Source: Burkholderia pyrrocinia
GTDB taxonomy: Bacteria; Pseudomonadota; Gammaproteobacteria; Burkholderiales; Burkholderiaceae
DNA: 64,000 bases
Direction of reading: 5' to 3'
Assembly: GCF_003330765.1 (NCBI RefSeq)
Contig: NZ_CP024902.1
Location: 1,240,001 to 1,304,000, forward strand
Position 1 is the stretch's first letter. The number at the start of each line of letters is the position of its first letter. A model generated the notes under the pieces. It saw nothing but the letters and a program-made list of their open reading frames with translations. It did not search any database and was not told where the DNA came from. Below are positions 55,901 through 64,000 of this stretch, in pieces. Made by a program: the position numbers and the translations under genes.

Positions 55901-56241
55901 CGGGCGGCCCGCGCCGCACGCTGTGGTTCGGCAGCGGCGGCGCGTTCGAGCTGACGCCCGTCGCCGCGCCGCTCGAGCGGCTCGCGCCGCTTGCCGCGCT
56001 GTTTCGCGCAGGGCGGCGCATGCCGCTGCGGTTTTTCCCGCGCAGCGCATGGGCGAGGGTGTCCGACGGCGAGGCCAAGGCCGCGAGCGTCTGGATCAAC
56101 GAACGCGTCGTGAGCGAAGCCGACGATCCTGCCATCGCGATCGCATGGCGCGGCGCGCATGCGTCGCTCGACGAGCCGTTCGGCACGCTCGCGCGGCTCG
56201 TGTTCGAGCCGCTCGTCGAACATCTGAAGGAGGTCGCATGA
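52903..56241 (+). CDS. recC: Exonuclease V (RecBCD) subunit RecC
   Basis: The 1112-residue subunit starts with MLHLFYSNRHETLADALLEDL, the usual RecC opening; ATG 52903 gives this start, while longer frames give unrelated residues. Segments such as RGIEVHVCHSLARQLEVLHDRLLAWF, RITGLPPSQANPVARVLLDWL and GGVTFSSLTSLRGLPYRVVCLLGMDDG are RecC-typical. The protein has a helicase fold without active motifs and reads Chi in E. coli (1122 residues there). It ends in an ATGA overlap with recB. Confidence 0.93.
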   Translation: MLHLFYSNRHETLADALLEDLAAFPARNGPWAPQQVIVPSAALRRRLELDIAARNGVCANVEFTYLAQWLWAQIGRVLTVPARSPFAPDRLVWRCYRLFAQAADGAPWLASPRLAAYLSASDDAMRYELAHRVAAVLDHYLTYRPEWLAAWQAGESVLAGDGAPRGISDAARDDERWQAALWRALLAELSDSGTPPAHRFLIEARHLDPEAVVRADWPESVSVFALPTMPPLHIALLRELSRWIDVRVYALNPCREFWFDIVTAAHAEALDAAGRLDYQEVGHPLLAEWGRQTQAQLHMLHELTESAASGDASRFVENPAPTWLARVQNAILELQPEAEACDPPAERGIEVHVCHSLARQLEVLHDRLLAWFDADASLQPSDVLVAVADLAAAGPLIDAVFGTAGAGGARVPYRITGLPPSQANPVARVLLDWLALPERQVGAPELVEWLRVDAVAARYGIDAAALETVQTWLAAAGARRGLSPLASGDAAVPALRHTFSDALARLFLGYAMPEGAAPVGAWLPIEAATGSEAELLGRLARFTDDLDGFARRLAESHTPRGWSELFADTLARFFDSGAAYADALAGVRDALDAMLAAMTEGAPDEALPAAVVRAGLAAALDDPARGGVPWGGVTFSSLTSLRGLPYRVVCLLGMDDGVLPSLARADEFDLMAVLPKLGDRQRRDDERNLFLDLLLAARDRLLIAYTGRSIRDNAPLPPAALVDELLDHLALVTAGLDAAPDAVDAARRAFIVEHPLQPFAAAYFRPGSELVSYDAERATLASLLAADASRDGPRELPFFAQPLPAEPVEPVAFSEFERFWRHPARALLRARLGIVLADAQAELLDTEPFALDFAGSDALAGRVLPLLIESGDGAVHDHALRIADASPELPGGATGAVWRDQALGSMTQLASNVRRALADGMERRPFSLVVVPAWPDTEQALFGADDAMLSADAVSAPLELHGTLNRLTPAGQIIYRYARASARDYLSAWLAHLVYCAVEPGGPRRTLWFGSGGAFELTPVAAPLERLAPLAALFRAGRRMPLRFFPRSAWARVSDGEAKAASVWINERVVSEADDPAIAIAWRGAHASLDEPFGTLARLVFEPLVEHLKEVA

Positions 56242-59200
56242 GCGCCGTGTCGCAGCCGCAGCCGGCGCTCGAACTCGACGTGTTCGCGTGCCCGCTCGAT
56301 GGCGTCAACCAGATCGAGGCGTCGGCCGGCACCGGCAAGACCTGGAACATCTGCGCGCTGTATGTGCGCCTGCTGCTCGAAAAGGATCTCGGCGCGGACG
56401 AAATCCTCGTCGTGACCTTCACGAAGGCGGCGACGGCCGAACTGCACGAGCGGATTCGCGGCCGGCTCGCGCAGCTCGCGCATGCGCTCGACACGGGCGA
56501 CGACGGCGGCGATCCGTTCATTGCTCGCCTGCTCGACACGACGCTTGGCGAAGACGGCGCGCTCGATCCCGAAACGGCCGCGAAGCGGATCCGGCGCGCG
56601 CTGCGCGCATTCGACCAGGCCGCGATCCATACGATCCACGCGTTCTGCCAGCGCGCGTTGCAGGAAGCGCCGTTTGCGGCCGCGATGCCGTTCGCGTTCG
56701 ACATGGAGGCCGACGACGCGTCGCTGCGCTTCGAGCTCGCGGCGGACTTCTGGCGCACGCGCGTCGAACCGGCGGCCGCGCGCTGGCCGGGTTTCGCGAT
56801 CTGGCTCGTCGAATCGGGCGCCGGCCCGGCCGCGCTCGATGCGCAGCTCGCGCGCCGGCTGAAGAAGCCGCTCGCCGCGCTGCGCTGGGACGGCGTGACC
56901 GAGCCGGACGAATCGGCCGAGGCCGCCGCGGCCGAATGCTTCGCCGAGGCGGCGCGGATGTGGGCAGCCGAGCGCGATGCGATCGATGCGTTGCTGCGCA
57001 CCGCGCAGCCCGCGCTCAACCAGCGCTCGCACAAGCCCGACGCGGTCGCCGATGCGCTCGACGCGTGGGCCGCGCATTTCGCGCAGGGCGATGCGACGGC
57101 TGCACTGCCGAAGGCCGCACTGAAGCTCACGCGCACCGCGCTGGCGAAGGCGACGAAAAAAGGCGGCGCGACCCCCGAACACGCGTTCTTCGACGTGGCC
57201 GATGCGCTCGAAGCGGCCGTGGCGGCGGCCGAGGCCACGCAGCGCGCGCGCTGGCTCGCGCTGATCGCCGAATGGCTCGACATGGCGCCGGGCGAGCTGG
57301 CCGAGCGCAAGCGCACGCGGCGCGTCGTCTCGTTCGACGATCTGCTCACGAACCTGTACCGCGCGCTGCATGCGCACCCGTGGCTCGCGGAGACGCTGCG
57401 CGCGCGCTATCCGGCCGCGCTGATCGACGAGTTCCAGGATACCGATCCGCTGCAGTTCGCGATCTTCGACCGGATCTTCGCGCCGCGCGGCCCGCTGTTT
57501 CTCGTCGGCGATCCGAAGCAGGCGATCTACAGCTTCCGCGCGGCCGATCTGCATACCTATCTTGCCGCACGTGCGCGGGCGAGCGCGTGCTACACGCTCG
57601 CGGTCAACCAGCGCTCGACGCCCGCGATCGTCGATGCGTGCAACCGCTTCTTCATGTCGAACCCGCACGCATTCGTGCTCGACGGACTCGACTATTACGC
57701 GGTACGAGCCGGCACGCGCGTGCGCGCGCCGTTCGTCGACGAAACCGATCCGGGCCCGGCCGGCGACTTCCGGGTCTGGGCGTTGCCGGGCGGCGAAGGC
57801 ACGCTGCTCAAGCGCGATGCCCAGGCCCAGGCTGCACAGGCTTGCGCGGCCGAGATCGCGCGGCTGATGCGCGGTGCGCGCGAAGGGCGCGTGCGGCTGG
57901 GCGGCACGCCGCTGTCGCCGGGCGACATCGCGGTGCTCGTGCAGACGCACCGGCAGGGCAGCCTCGTGAAGCGTGTGCTCGCGACATGGGGCATCGGCAG
58001 CGTCGAACTGGCGCAGGCATCGGTGTTCTCGACCGGCGACGCCGAGCAGCTCGAACGCGTGCTGGCGGCGATCGATGCGCCGGGAGACCTGCGGCGTCTG
58101 CGCGCGGCGCTCGCGTCCGACTGGTTCGGCCTCGATGCCGGTGCGCTGTGGCGGATGGAGCAGGGCGACGGCGATGCGCAACGCGAAGCGTCGGCGGCCG
58201 ACAGTATCGATGCGATGAGCTGGGTCGAGCGCTTCTCGCGGTATCGGCTGTTGTGGCGCGAACGCGGTTTCGCGGTGATGTGGCGCACGTTTACGCGTGA
58301 GCTGCGGATTGCCGAGCGGTTGATGGCCGGTGCGGACGGCGAGCGCCGCGTGACCGACATCAACCATCTGGCCGAACTGACGCAGGCCCGCGCATCCGCG
58401 CAGCCGGGCATCGCACCGACGCTGCGCTGGCTCGCCGCGCAACGGCTCGACGGTGGCGGCGAGGAAGCGCAACTGCGGCTCGAGTCCGATCGCAACCTCG
58501 TGCAGATCGTGACCGTGCACAAGTCGAAAGGCCTTGAATACGCGATCGTGTTCTGCCCGTTCCTGAACGACGGCGGATTGCGCGAGCCGCCCGCGTCCGC
58601 GCTGCCCGATGCGCGCGAGTATCACGACGACGCGGGCGACGCGGTGCTGCATTACGGGTGCGACGACGAGGCGGCCGCGCACGCGGCGCGGCAGGCGATG
58701 CGCGAGCAGGCCGCGGAACGCGCGCGGCTCGTCTACGTGGCGCTCACGCGCGCGGTCTATCGCTGCTACGTCGTCGCCGGGCCGTACCTGTCGTCGCGCT
58801 CGACGCGCGAAGCGCGGCGCAGCGTGCTCAACTGGCTCGTCGCGGGCGCCGGCCAGTCGTTCGATGCGTGGCTCGACGAGCCGCCCGATGAAGCCGCGCT
58901 CGATGCGGCGTGGCGCGCGCTCGCCGGCGGCCCCGTAAGCGTCGCGCCGCTGCCGGTGCCTGCGCGCCGCGAGCGTCTCGCGGCCGGGCACGACGCATCG
59001 GAGGTACTCGCGGCGCGCCATGCGACACGCGTGCTGCGCGATGCGTGGCGGATGGCGAGCTTCAGTTCGCTGACCGCGTCGATGGCGCGCGAGGAGGCGG
59101 GCGTCGCGGCCGTGCCCGACGACGAGCTGCGGCCCGATCACGATGCGCTTGCCGCGGCAGCGCCGGACGGCGAGTCGATACTGGCCGATACGGTTGCGCC

Positions 59201-59948
59201 CGAACCGCCGGACGACGACATCCTCGTATTTCCGCGCGGCGCGGCGGCCGGCGAGTGCCTGCACCGCCTGTTCGAACTCAGCCGGTTCACCGAGCCCGAG
59301 TCGTGGCACAAGGCCGCGCTCGGCGCGCTGCACGATCGGCCGGTCGAGGCTGCGCCCGAACTTGCTACCCGGCTGCCGGCGATGATGGCGCGGCTGGTCG
59401 ACGATGTCGTGCGCACCGAGCTCGTGCCGGGCATGCGGCTCGCCGATCTCGATCCCGCGAAGCGGCTCGACGAAATGGGTTTCCTGTTCCCGGCGCCGTC
59501 GCTCGACCTGATGGCGCTGCGCCGGCTGCTGGTCGCGCACGGCTATCCGGACGTTGCACTGGAGGCGGGCATGCTCGCCGGTTTCATCAAGGGTTTCATC
59601 GACATGATCGTCGAACACGACGGCCGCTTCTGGATCGTCGACTGGAAGTCGAACCATCTCGGCACGACGCCGGACGCCTACGGCCCGCGCGCGCTCGACG
59701 TCGCGATGGCCGATCACGCGTATCACCTGCAGGCGCTGCTCTACACGGTCGCGCTGCATCGCTACCTGCGCGGGCGGCTGCCCGACTACGACTACGACAC
59801 GCACATCGCGGGCTACCTGTACCTGTTCGTACGCGGCGTGCGGCCCGACTGGCGCAGCGGCGGCGAGCCGGCCGGCGTGCATGCGCGGCGGCCGGCGCGC
59901 ACGCTCGTCGACGTGCTCGACCGGATGATGGAAGGGGGCCGCGCATGA
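56238..59948 (+). CDS. recB: Exonuclease V (RecBCD) subunit RecB, helicase and nuclease
   Basis: The 1236-residue protein has Walker A ASAGTGKT (28-35), helicase motif II LIDEFQDTDPLQF (about 395-407), QNLVQIVTVHKSKGLEY-type motif V (about 752-768) and a C-terminal nuclease domain with GFIKGFIDMIVEHDGRFWIVDWKSN (about 1114-1140), holding the catalytic Asp and Lys. It moves 3' to 5' and cuts DNA at double-strand breaks. A good GAAGGAGG site precedes the ATG inside the end of recC. It is about 55 residues longer than the E. coli protein, mostly from Ala-rich spacers. Confidence 0.94.
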   Translation: MSAVSQPQPALELDVFACPLDGVNQIEASAGTGKTWNICALYVRLLLEKDLGADEILVVTFTKAATAELHERIRGRLAQLAHALDTGDDGGDPFIARLLDTTLGEDGALDPETAAKRIRRALRAFDQAAIHTIHAFCQRALQEAPFAAAMPFAFDMEADDASLRFELAADFWRTRVEPAAARWPGFAIWLVESGAGPAALDAQLARRLKKPLAALRWDGVTEPDESAEAAAAECFAEAARMWAAERDAIDALLRTAQPALNQRSHKPDAVADALDAWAAHFAQGDATAALPKAALKLTRTALAKATKKGGATPEHAFFDVADALEAAVAAAEATQRARWLALIAEWLDMAPGELAERKRTRRVVSFDDLLTNLYRALHAHPWLAETLRARYPAALIDEFQDTDPLQFAIFDRIFAPRGPLFLVGDPKQAIYSFRAADLHTYLAARARASACYTLAVNQRSTPAIVDACNRFFMSNPHAFVLDGLDYYAVRAGTRVRAPFVDETDPGPAGDFRVWALPGGEGTLLKRDAQAQAAQACAAEIARLMRGAREGRVRLGGTPLSPGDIAVLVQTHRQGSLVKRVLATWGIGSVELAQASVFSTGDAEQLERVLAAIDAPGDLRRLRAALASDWFGLDAGALWRMEQGDGDAQREASAADSIDAMSWVERFSRYRLLWRERGFAVMWRTFTRELRIAERLMAGADGERRVTDINHLAELTQARASAQPGIAPTLRWLAAQRLDGGGEEAQLRLESDRNLVQIVTVHKSKGLEYAIVFCPFLNDGGLREPPASALPDAREYHDDAGDAVLHYGCDDEAAAHAARQAMREQAAERARLVYVALTRAVYRCYVVAGPYLSSRSTREARRSVLNWLVAGAGQSFDAWLDEPPDEAALDAAWRALAGGPVSVAPLPVPARRERLAAGHDASEVLAARHATRVLRDAWRMASFSSLTASMAREEAGVAAVPDDELRPDHDALAAAAPDGESILADTVAPEPPDDDILVFPRGAAAGECLHRLFELSRFTEPESWHKAALGALHDRPVEAAPELATRLPAMMARLVDDVVRTELVPGMRLADLDPAKRLDEMGFLFPAPSLDLMALRRLLVAHGYPDVALEAGMLAGFIKGFIDMIVEHDGRFWIVDWKSNHLGTTPDAYGPRALDVAMADHAYHLQALLYTVALHRYLRGRLPDYDYDTHIAGYLYLFVRGVRPDWRSGGEPAGVHARRPARTLVDVLDRMMEGGRA

Positions 59949-62221
59949 ACGCGCCAGACGACACGCTCGAATTTACCGGCGGCCTCGTCGCGCGCCTGCC
60001 CGAGCCCGCCGATTTCGGCATCGCGCTCGCGGAAGGCTTCGCGCGTCGCATCGGCGACCTCGCGCGGCGCGCCGGTGCGCCGTCCGTGTCCGCGCGCTGG
60101 GCGGCACGCGCCGCGTTCGCGACGAGCCGCGCGACCGCGGGCGGCCACGTGTGCGTCGCGCTTGGCGCGCTCGCACAGCGCTACGAAGCGCCGCTCGACG
60201 AGGTACGCGCGGCGCTCGCCGCGAGCGGCGTGGTCGCGTTCGGCACGCTCGCGCGCGGCGACGAGCGGCCGCTGATCGTCGACCGGCACGACCACCTGTA
60301 CCTGTCGCGCTATTTCGATTACGAGCGGCGGCTGGCCGATGCGCTCGTTGCGCAGGCCGGTGCTGCCGCGCCGGACGAAGGCCTGTCGCCCGACCGGTTG
60401 CGCGACAGCCTCGCGCGTTACTTCGGACCGGCGACCGGCGAAGTCGACTGGCAGCGCGTCGCGGCGATCGTCGCGCTGACAGGCCGCGTGACGATCGTCA
60501 GCGGCGGCCCCGGCACGGGCAAGACGACGACGGTCGTCGGCGTGCTGGCCTGTTTGCTCGACGCGCACCCGGGGCTGCGCATTGCGCTGGCCGCACCGAC
60601 CGGCAAAGCCGCGCAGCGGATGCAGGAAGCGCTGCATGCACGGGCCGGCGACCTGCCGCCCGCACTCGCGGCGCGCCTGCCCGACACGTCGTACACGCTG
60701 CATCGGCTGCTGGGCGGCGGCGGGGCGGCCGGCTTCCGGCATCATCGCGACAATCCGCTGCCGTACGACCTGATCGTCGTCGACGAGGCGTCGATGATCG
60801 ACGTCGCGCTCGCCGCACATCTGCTCGACGCACTCGCGCCGGGTGCACGGCTCGTGCTGCTCGGCGACAAGGATCAACTGGCCGCGGTCGAGGCGGGCGC
60901 CGTGTTCGCGGAGCTGAGCGCACGGCCGGCGTTTACCGCCGCGGCGCGCACGCACATCGCGCGGGCGCTCGGCATCGACGAGGCAGCGTTCGTCGCGGCG
61001 TTGCCGGTGCCGGACGCCGTCGCGACGGCGACGGTTCCTGCTGCGAATCCGGTTCCCGCGGCGGCTCCGGCGTCGCCATCTGCCGCCGCGTCACGCAAAC
61101 CGGTGTCAAGGCCGCGAGCCGATGCGCGACAGGCATCGCTCTTCGACGACGAACCGCAGGACGACGCGGTGTCCTCGGCCGACGTCGTGTTGCCGCCAGC
61201 CGGTCCGGCGCTGACCGATACCGTTGATGCAGGTAAAGCGAGCGCCGGCCCTGCGTGGATCGAGGTCGACGAACTCGCGTGGCTCGACGCCGTCGAGCTG
61301 CCGCCGTTCGATGCAGGCGACGCGGCGCTCGCGTCGACATTGCCCGGCGAAACCGCCGCCCCGTTCGCAACGCCGGCCCCGGCGCCGCTCGCAGATTGCG
61401 TCGTATGGCTCGAACGCAATTACCGCTTTGGTCTCGATTCGCCGATCGGGCAGCTGTCGCTCGCGATCCGCCGCGGCGACGTGCAGGCCGCGCTCGACGC
61501 GTTGCCCGCGGACGACGCGGCCGCCGCGTCGTTCCACGACGATGCGGGCGAGTCGCTTGCGTCGTCGACGGTCGAGCGGCTCGCGCGGCAGTTCGGTGCT
61601 TACCTCGACGCATTGCGCGACGCGCTGGCCGCGCCGGTGCCCGATCCGCTGCCGCTGTTCGACGCGCTCAACCGGTTCCGGATCCTGTGTGCGACCCGCA
61701 GCGGCTTGCGCGGCGCGGAGCACGTCAATGCGCTCGTGGCTGCGCGTGTACGGCACGCAGCGGGCGTGCCGCTCGCGGTCGGCGCGCACTGGTTCACCGG
61801 ACGACCGATCATGGTGACGCGCAACGACTATGCGTTCGGATTGTTCAACGGCGATATCGGCATTGCGTTACCCGACGCACACGGCGTGCTGCGCGTGTGG
61901 TTCAGGCGCGCGGACGGCACCGCGCGCGCCGTGTCGCCGGCGGCGCTGCCGCCGCACGAAACGGCATTCGCGCTGACGGTCCACAAATCGCAGGGCTCGG
62001 AATTCGACGAAGCCGCGCTCGTGCTGCCGGCATCGTTCGGCCGTGTGCTCACGCGCGAACTCGTCTATACGGCCGTCACGCGTGCACGCACGCGTGTGCA
62101 GGTGATCGGGCCGCGGCGCGTGCTGGCGCAGGCGGTCGCGACGCGCACGCAGCGCGATTCGGGGCTCGCCGCACGCGTCGACGAGGCGCTCGCACGGCGC
62201 CGCACGGAGCCTTCGCGATGA
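59945..62221 (+). CDS. recD: Exonuclease V (RecBCD) subunit RecD with long disordered insert
   Basis: The 758-residue helicase has Walker [11 protein letters not shown] (about 186-195), [21 protein letters not shown] (about 277-297), [20 protein letters not shown] and the C-terminal [16 protein letters not shown] and [13 protein letters not shown] motifs. It moves 5' to 3'. E. coli RecD has 608 residues. Most of the excess is a low-complexity, Ala/Pro/Asp-rich segment at about 345-480, between motif III and the C-terminal core, which includes QASLF (396-400). It overlaps recB and arfB by ATGA. Confidence 0.93.
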   Translation: MNAPDDTLEFTGGLVARLPEPADFGIALAEGFARRIGDLARRAGAPSVSARWAARAAFATSRATAGGHVCVALGALAQRYEAPLDEVRAALAASGVVAFGTLARGDERPLIVDRHDHLYLSRYFDYERRLADALVAQAGAAAPDEGLSPDRLRDSLARYFGPATGEVDWQRVAAIVALTGRVTIVSGGPGTGKTTTVVGVLACLLDAHPGLRIALAAPTGKAAQRMQEALHARAGDLPPALAARLPDTSYTLHRLLGGGGAAGFRHHRDNPLPYDLIVVDEASMIDVALAAHLLDALAPGARLVLLGDKDQLAAVEAGAVFAELSARPAFTAAARTHIARALGIDEAAFVAALPVPDAVATATVPAANPVPAAAPASPSAAASRKPVSRPRADARQASLFDDEPQDDAVSSADVVLPPAGPALTDTVDAGKASAGPAWIEVDELAWLDAVELPPFDAGDAALASTLPGETAAPFATPAPAPLADCVVWLERNYRFGLDSPIGQLSLAIRRGDVQAALDALPADDAAAASFHDDAGESLASSTVERLARQFGAYLDALRDALAAPVPDPLPLFDALNRFRILCATRSGLRGAEHVNALVAARVRHAAGVPLAVGAHWFTGRPIMVTRNDYAFGLFNGDIGIALPDAHGVLRVWFRRADGTARAVSPAALPPHETAFALTVHKSQGSEFDEAALVLPASFGRVLTRELVYTAVTRARTRVQVIGPRRVLAQAVATRTQRDSGLAARVDEALARRRTEPSR

Positions 62222-62622
62222 TGATCCGCTATACGCTCGATCCGGCCGAAGTCGAATGGACGGCCGTGCGCGCGCAGGGCGCGGGCGGGCAGAACGTGAA
62301 CAAGGTGTCGAGCGCGATTCACCTGCGCTTCGATATCCGTGCGTCGTCGCTGCCGCCTGTCATCAAGGAGCGGCTCCTCGCCCTGTCCGACCAGCGCATC
62401 ACGCGCGACGGCATCGTCGTGATCAAGTCGCAGGAATATCGCACCCAGGAGAAGAACCGCGAGGCCGCGCTGGCGCGACTCGATACGTTGATCGGCAGCG
62501 TCGCGTTCACGCCGCGCGCGCGGGTCGCGACGCGGCCGACGCGTGCGTCGAAGGAACGGCGGCTCGAGCACAAGTCGCGCCGCAGCGCGGTGAAGTCGGG
62601 AAGAGGGAGGGTGGACGACTGA
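62218..62622 (+). CDS. arfB: Alternative ribosome-rescue factor ArfB (YaeJ)
   Basis: The 134-residue hydrolase has the GGQ motif (residues 23-25, [19 protein letters not shown]), which frees the chain on stalled ribosomes, and an Arg/Lys-rich C-terminal tail (after 105) that enters the mRNA channel. It lacks stop-codon reading domains, like E. coli ArfB (140). ATG 62218 overlaps the recD stop by four bases; ATG 62221 is an equally possible start one codon later. Co-transcription with recBCD is likely. Confidence 0.93.
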   Translation: MMIRYTLDPAEVEWTAVRAQGAGGQNVNKVSSAIHLRFDIRASSLPPVIKERLLALSDQRITRDGIVVIKSQEYRTQEKNREAALARLDTLIGSVAFTPRARVATRPTRASKERRLEHKSRRSAVKSGRGRVDD

Positions 62623-62688
62623 CGAGCGGATGGCCGGAGGGTCGGACATCCGGCGGGCATGGCAGGCGAACGTCCGCCGCCGCGCCGG

Positions 62689-63969
62689 TTAGCGCATCAC
62701 GGTCCCCGCGCTGTCGAGCACGAAGTCGACGCAGAACACCACGAGCCGGCTCTGCGCGCGGATCGCGACGGCGGCCGTATAGCAGTCGCGGCCTTCCGTC
62801 AGCGAGAAGTGCGGGCCCATCAGCGCGACGCGTCCGGGCGCGGCGATCGCGCGCTGGAAGTACGGGCGCCGCGACCAGTTGCTGTGGGTTTCCGGGAAGA
62901 GCGGCGCGAGGCGGGTGGCGCCCGCCTGGCCGTCGTCGGGGCGTGCGCCGATCGACGGCAGAAACTGCTCGCCGATCTCGTCGGTGACGAACACGCGGCG
63001 CGCGGCCGGCACCGCGAACACGCGTTGCGCGGCGTCCTGCAGGTTGCCGCTCGCGGAAAATGCGGCCGCGCCGGTGAGCACGAGCCGCTCGATCGCGTCG
63101 AAGCCCGGCTGCTCGGCGGCGACGGGCGTGTGCCGGCGGGCGATGAAGCGCTGCCACGCGGCGTCGAGCATCGCGGGCGCTGCCGCGCTCGCGTGCGCGA
63201 TCGACGTATCGGGCTGGCCGAACTGGAAGCCCTGTACGAAATCGATGTCGGCTTCCATCAGCACCTGCAGCGCGTCGTCGCTTTCGACGCCCTCGGCAAG
63301 CACCATCGCGCCGGCCTGGTGCAGCATCGACACGAGGTGATGCATGATGCGGCGATCGTCGGTCGACCCGGTCGAGCGCTCGACGAGCGAGCGATCGAGC
63401 TTGACGATGTCGGGCCGTGCGCGCCACACGCGGTCGAAGTTCGAGAATCCCGTGCCGAAATCGTCGATCGCGATCAGGAAGTCGCGATGCTGGATCATGT
63501 CGATCGTGCGGGCGAGCGCGGCTTCGTCGCGCGACGGCTGTTCGACGACTTCCAGCACGATGCGGTTCGGCGGCAGCGCGAAATGCCGGCACAGCGCCTC
63601 GACGAACTCGCGCTGCACGAGGCCCGAATCGAGCACACGTGGCGTCACGTTCAGGAACAGCCAGCCGTCGCCGATACCTTGGGTGACGAAGTTGGCCGTG
63701 TGCAGGCAGCGCGCGAGCCGGTCGAGCAGCAGCGCGTCGGCGTCGCCGCGCGTCTTGTCGAAGAGGGCAGTGGGCGAGACCAGCGTGCCGTTCGCGTCGA
63801 CGACGCGCAGCAGCGCCTCATAACCGACGACGCGCTTGTGTGTGATCGACAGCACGGGCTGGAACACGCTGCGCAGCGTCGTGGTGCGATAGGTGGCGAA
63901 CCAGCCGCTGGGCGTCGGCGTAAGGCGTTCGAGCAGGGAGTCGAGCGACAGGTCGCGGGCGGGCTTCAT
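62689..63969 (-). CDS. EAL-domain c-di-GMP phosphodiesterase with C-terminal sensor-like region
   Basis: The 426-residue protein starts with an EAL domain (about 25-255): EAL 51-53 in VVGYEALLR, FLNVTPRV, LEVVEQ, AIDDFGTGFSNFDRV, IVKLDRSLVE and LAEGVES keep the metal- and substrate-binding residues, so it should cleave c-di-GMP. Residues about 290-426 resemble a PAS/Cache-like domain (RVALMGPHFSLTEGRDCYTAAVAIR). An EAL domain before its sensor is the less common order. It converges on arfB, 66 bases apart, so transcripts may meet. Confidence 0.85.
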   Translation of the reverse strand: MKPARDLSLDSLLERLTPTPSGWFATYRTTTLRSVFQPVLSITHKRVVGYEALLRVVDANGTLVSPTALFDKTRGDADALLLDRLARCLHTANFVTQGIGDGWLFLNVTPRVLDSGLVQREFVEALCRHFALPPNRIVLEVVEQPSRDEAALARTIDMIQHRDFLIAIDDFGTGFSNFDRVWRARPDIVKLDRSLVERSTGSTDDRRIMHHLVSMLHQAGAMVLAEGVESDDALQVLMEADIDFVQGFQFGQPDTSIAHASAAAPAMLDAAWQRFIARRHTPVAAEQPGFDAIERLVLTGAAAFSASGNLQDAAQRVFAVPAARRVFVTDEIGEQFLPSIGARPDDGQAGATRLAPLFPETHSNWSRRPYFQRAIAAPGRVALMGPHFSLTEGRDCYTAAVAIRAQSRLVVFCVDFVLDSAGTVMR

Positions 63970-64000
63970 GTCAGCGGTGCCCGGAGGCGAACGGCGGGGC

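Overview
The window is high-GC, gene-dense DNA that looks like a chromosome of a Burkholderia cepacia complex-type betaproteobacterium. The evidence is the aruCFGDBE-type arginine succinyltransferase operon, an OmpC-like Burkholderia porin, an MdtABC-type RND pump, a hopanoid-type HpnL protein, strong G/C codon third positions and the family-typical short repeats. No rRNA, tRNA, CRISPR array or prophage is visible. The species call is inference.

Layout. 1-1870: end of a probable hopanoid locus (partial gene, hpnL) and a BamE-like lipoprotein. 2036-5311: basic amino acid ABC transporter (permeases Q and M, ATPase P) and an ArgR-type AraC regulator, in the order of the Pseudomonas aot operon. 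5321-7538: two 289-bp inverted arms around a 288-bp centre; the right arm is split by a 1343-bp IS256-family element with a 9-bp target duplication. 7674-14880: astC-aruF-aruG-astD-astB-astE, converting arginine to glutamate and succinate. 15159-15953: the transporter's probable binding protein, detached from its permeases. So about 14 kb forms an arginine uptake, sensing and degradation region.

16046-19411: HDOD and GGDEF/EAL signalling pair. 19597-23065: secreted peroxiredoxin, NAD(P)-binding protein, NYN/LOTUS RNase-like protein, VOC protein. 23372-28206: IorAB-type molybdenum hydroxylase, porin, AraC regulator. 28370-37249: mdtCBA under an IclR-family gene. 37250-37856: intergenic region with a strong candidate for an unannotated structured small RNA on the + strand. 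37857-41774: PhoX-family Tat protein, ammonium transporter, small membrane protein. 41969-44684: small lipoprotein, an Rrf2 regulator with its NAD(P)-binding partner (both under the same operator motif), a decayed cupin gene and an Lrp-family regulator with an Lrp-box. 44719-48218: ferric iron ABC transporter with a Fur-box-like site. 48461-52720: 53-residue membrane protein, amino acid permease, FUSC-family protein. 52903-62622: recC-recB-recD-arfB, coupled by ATGA overlaps; RecD has a long disordered insert with a sliding-clamp-type motif. 62689-63969: a second EAL protein.

Assignments rest on reading motifs and context by eye; no database search was run. The best candidates for something undescribed are the small RNA near 37471-37599, the RecD insert, the shared Rrf2 operator pair and the nested inverted repeat with its IS.
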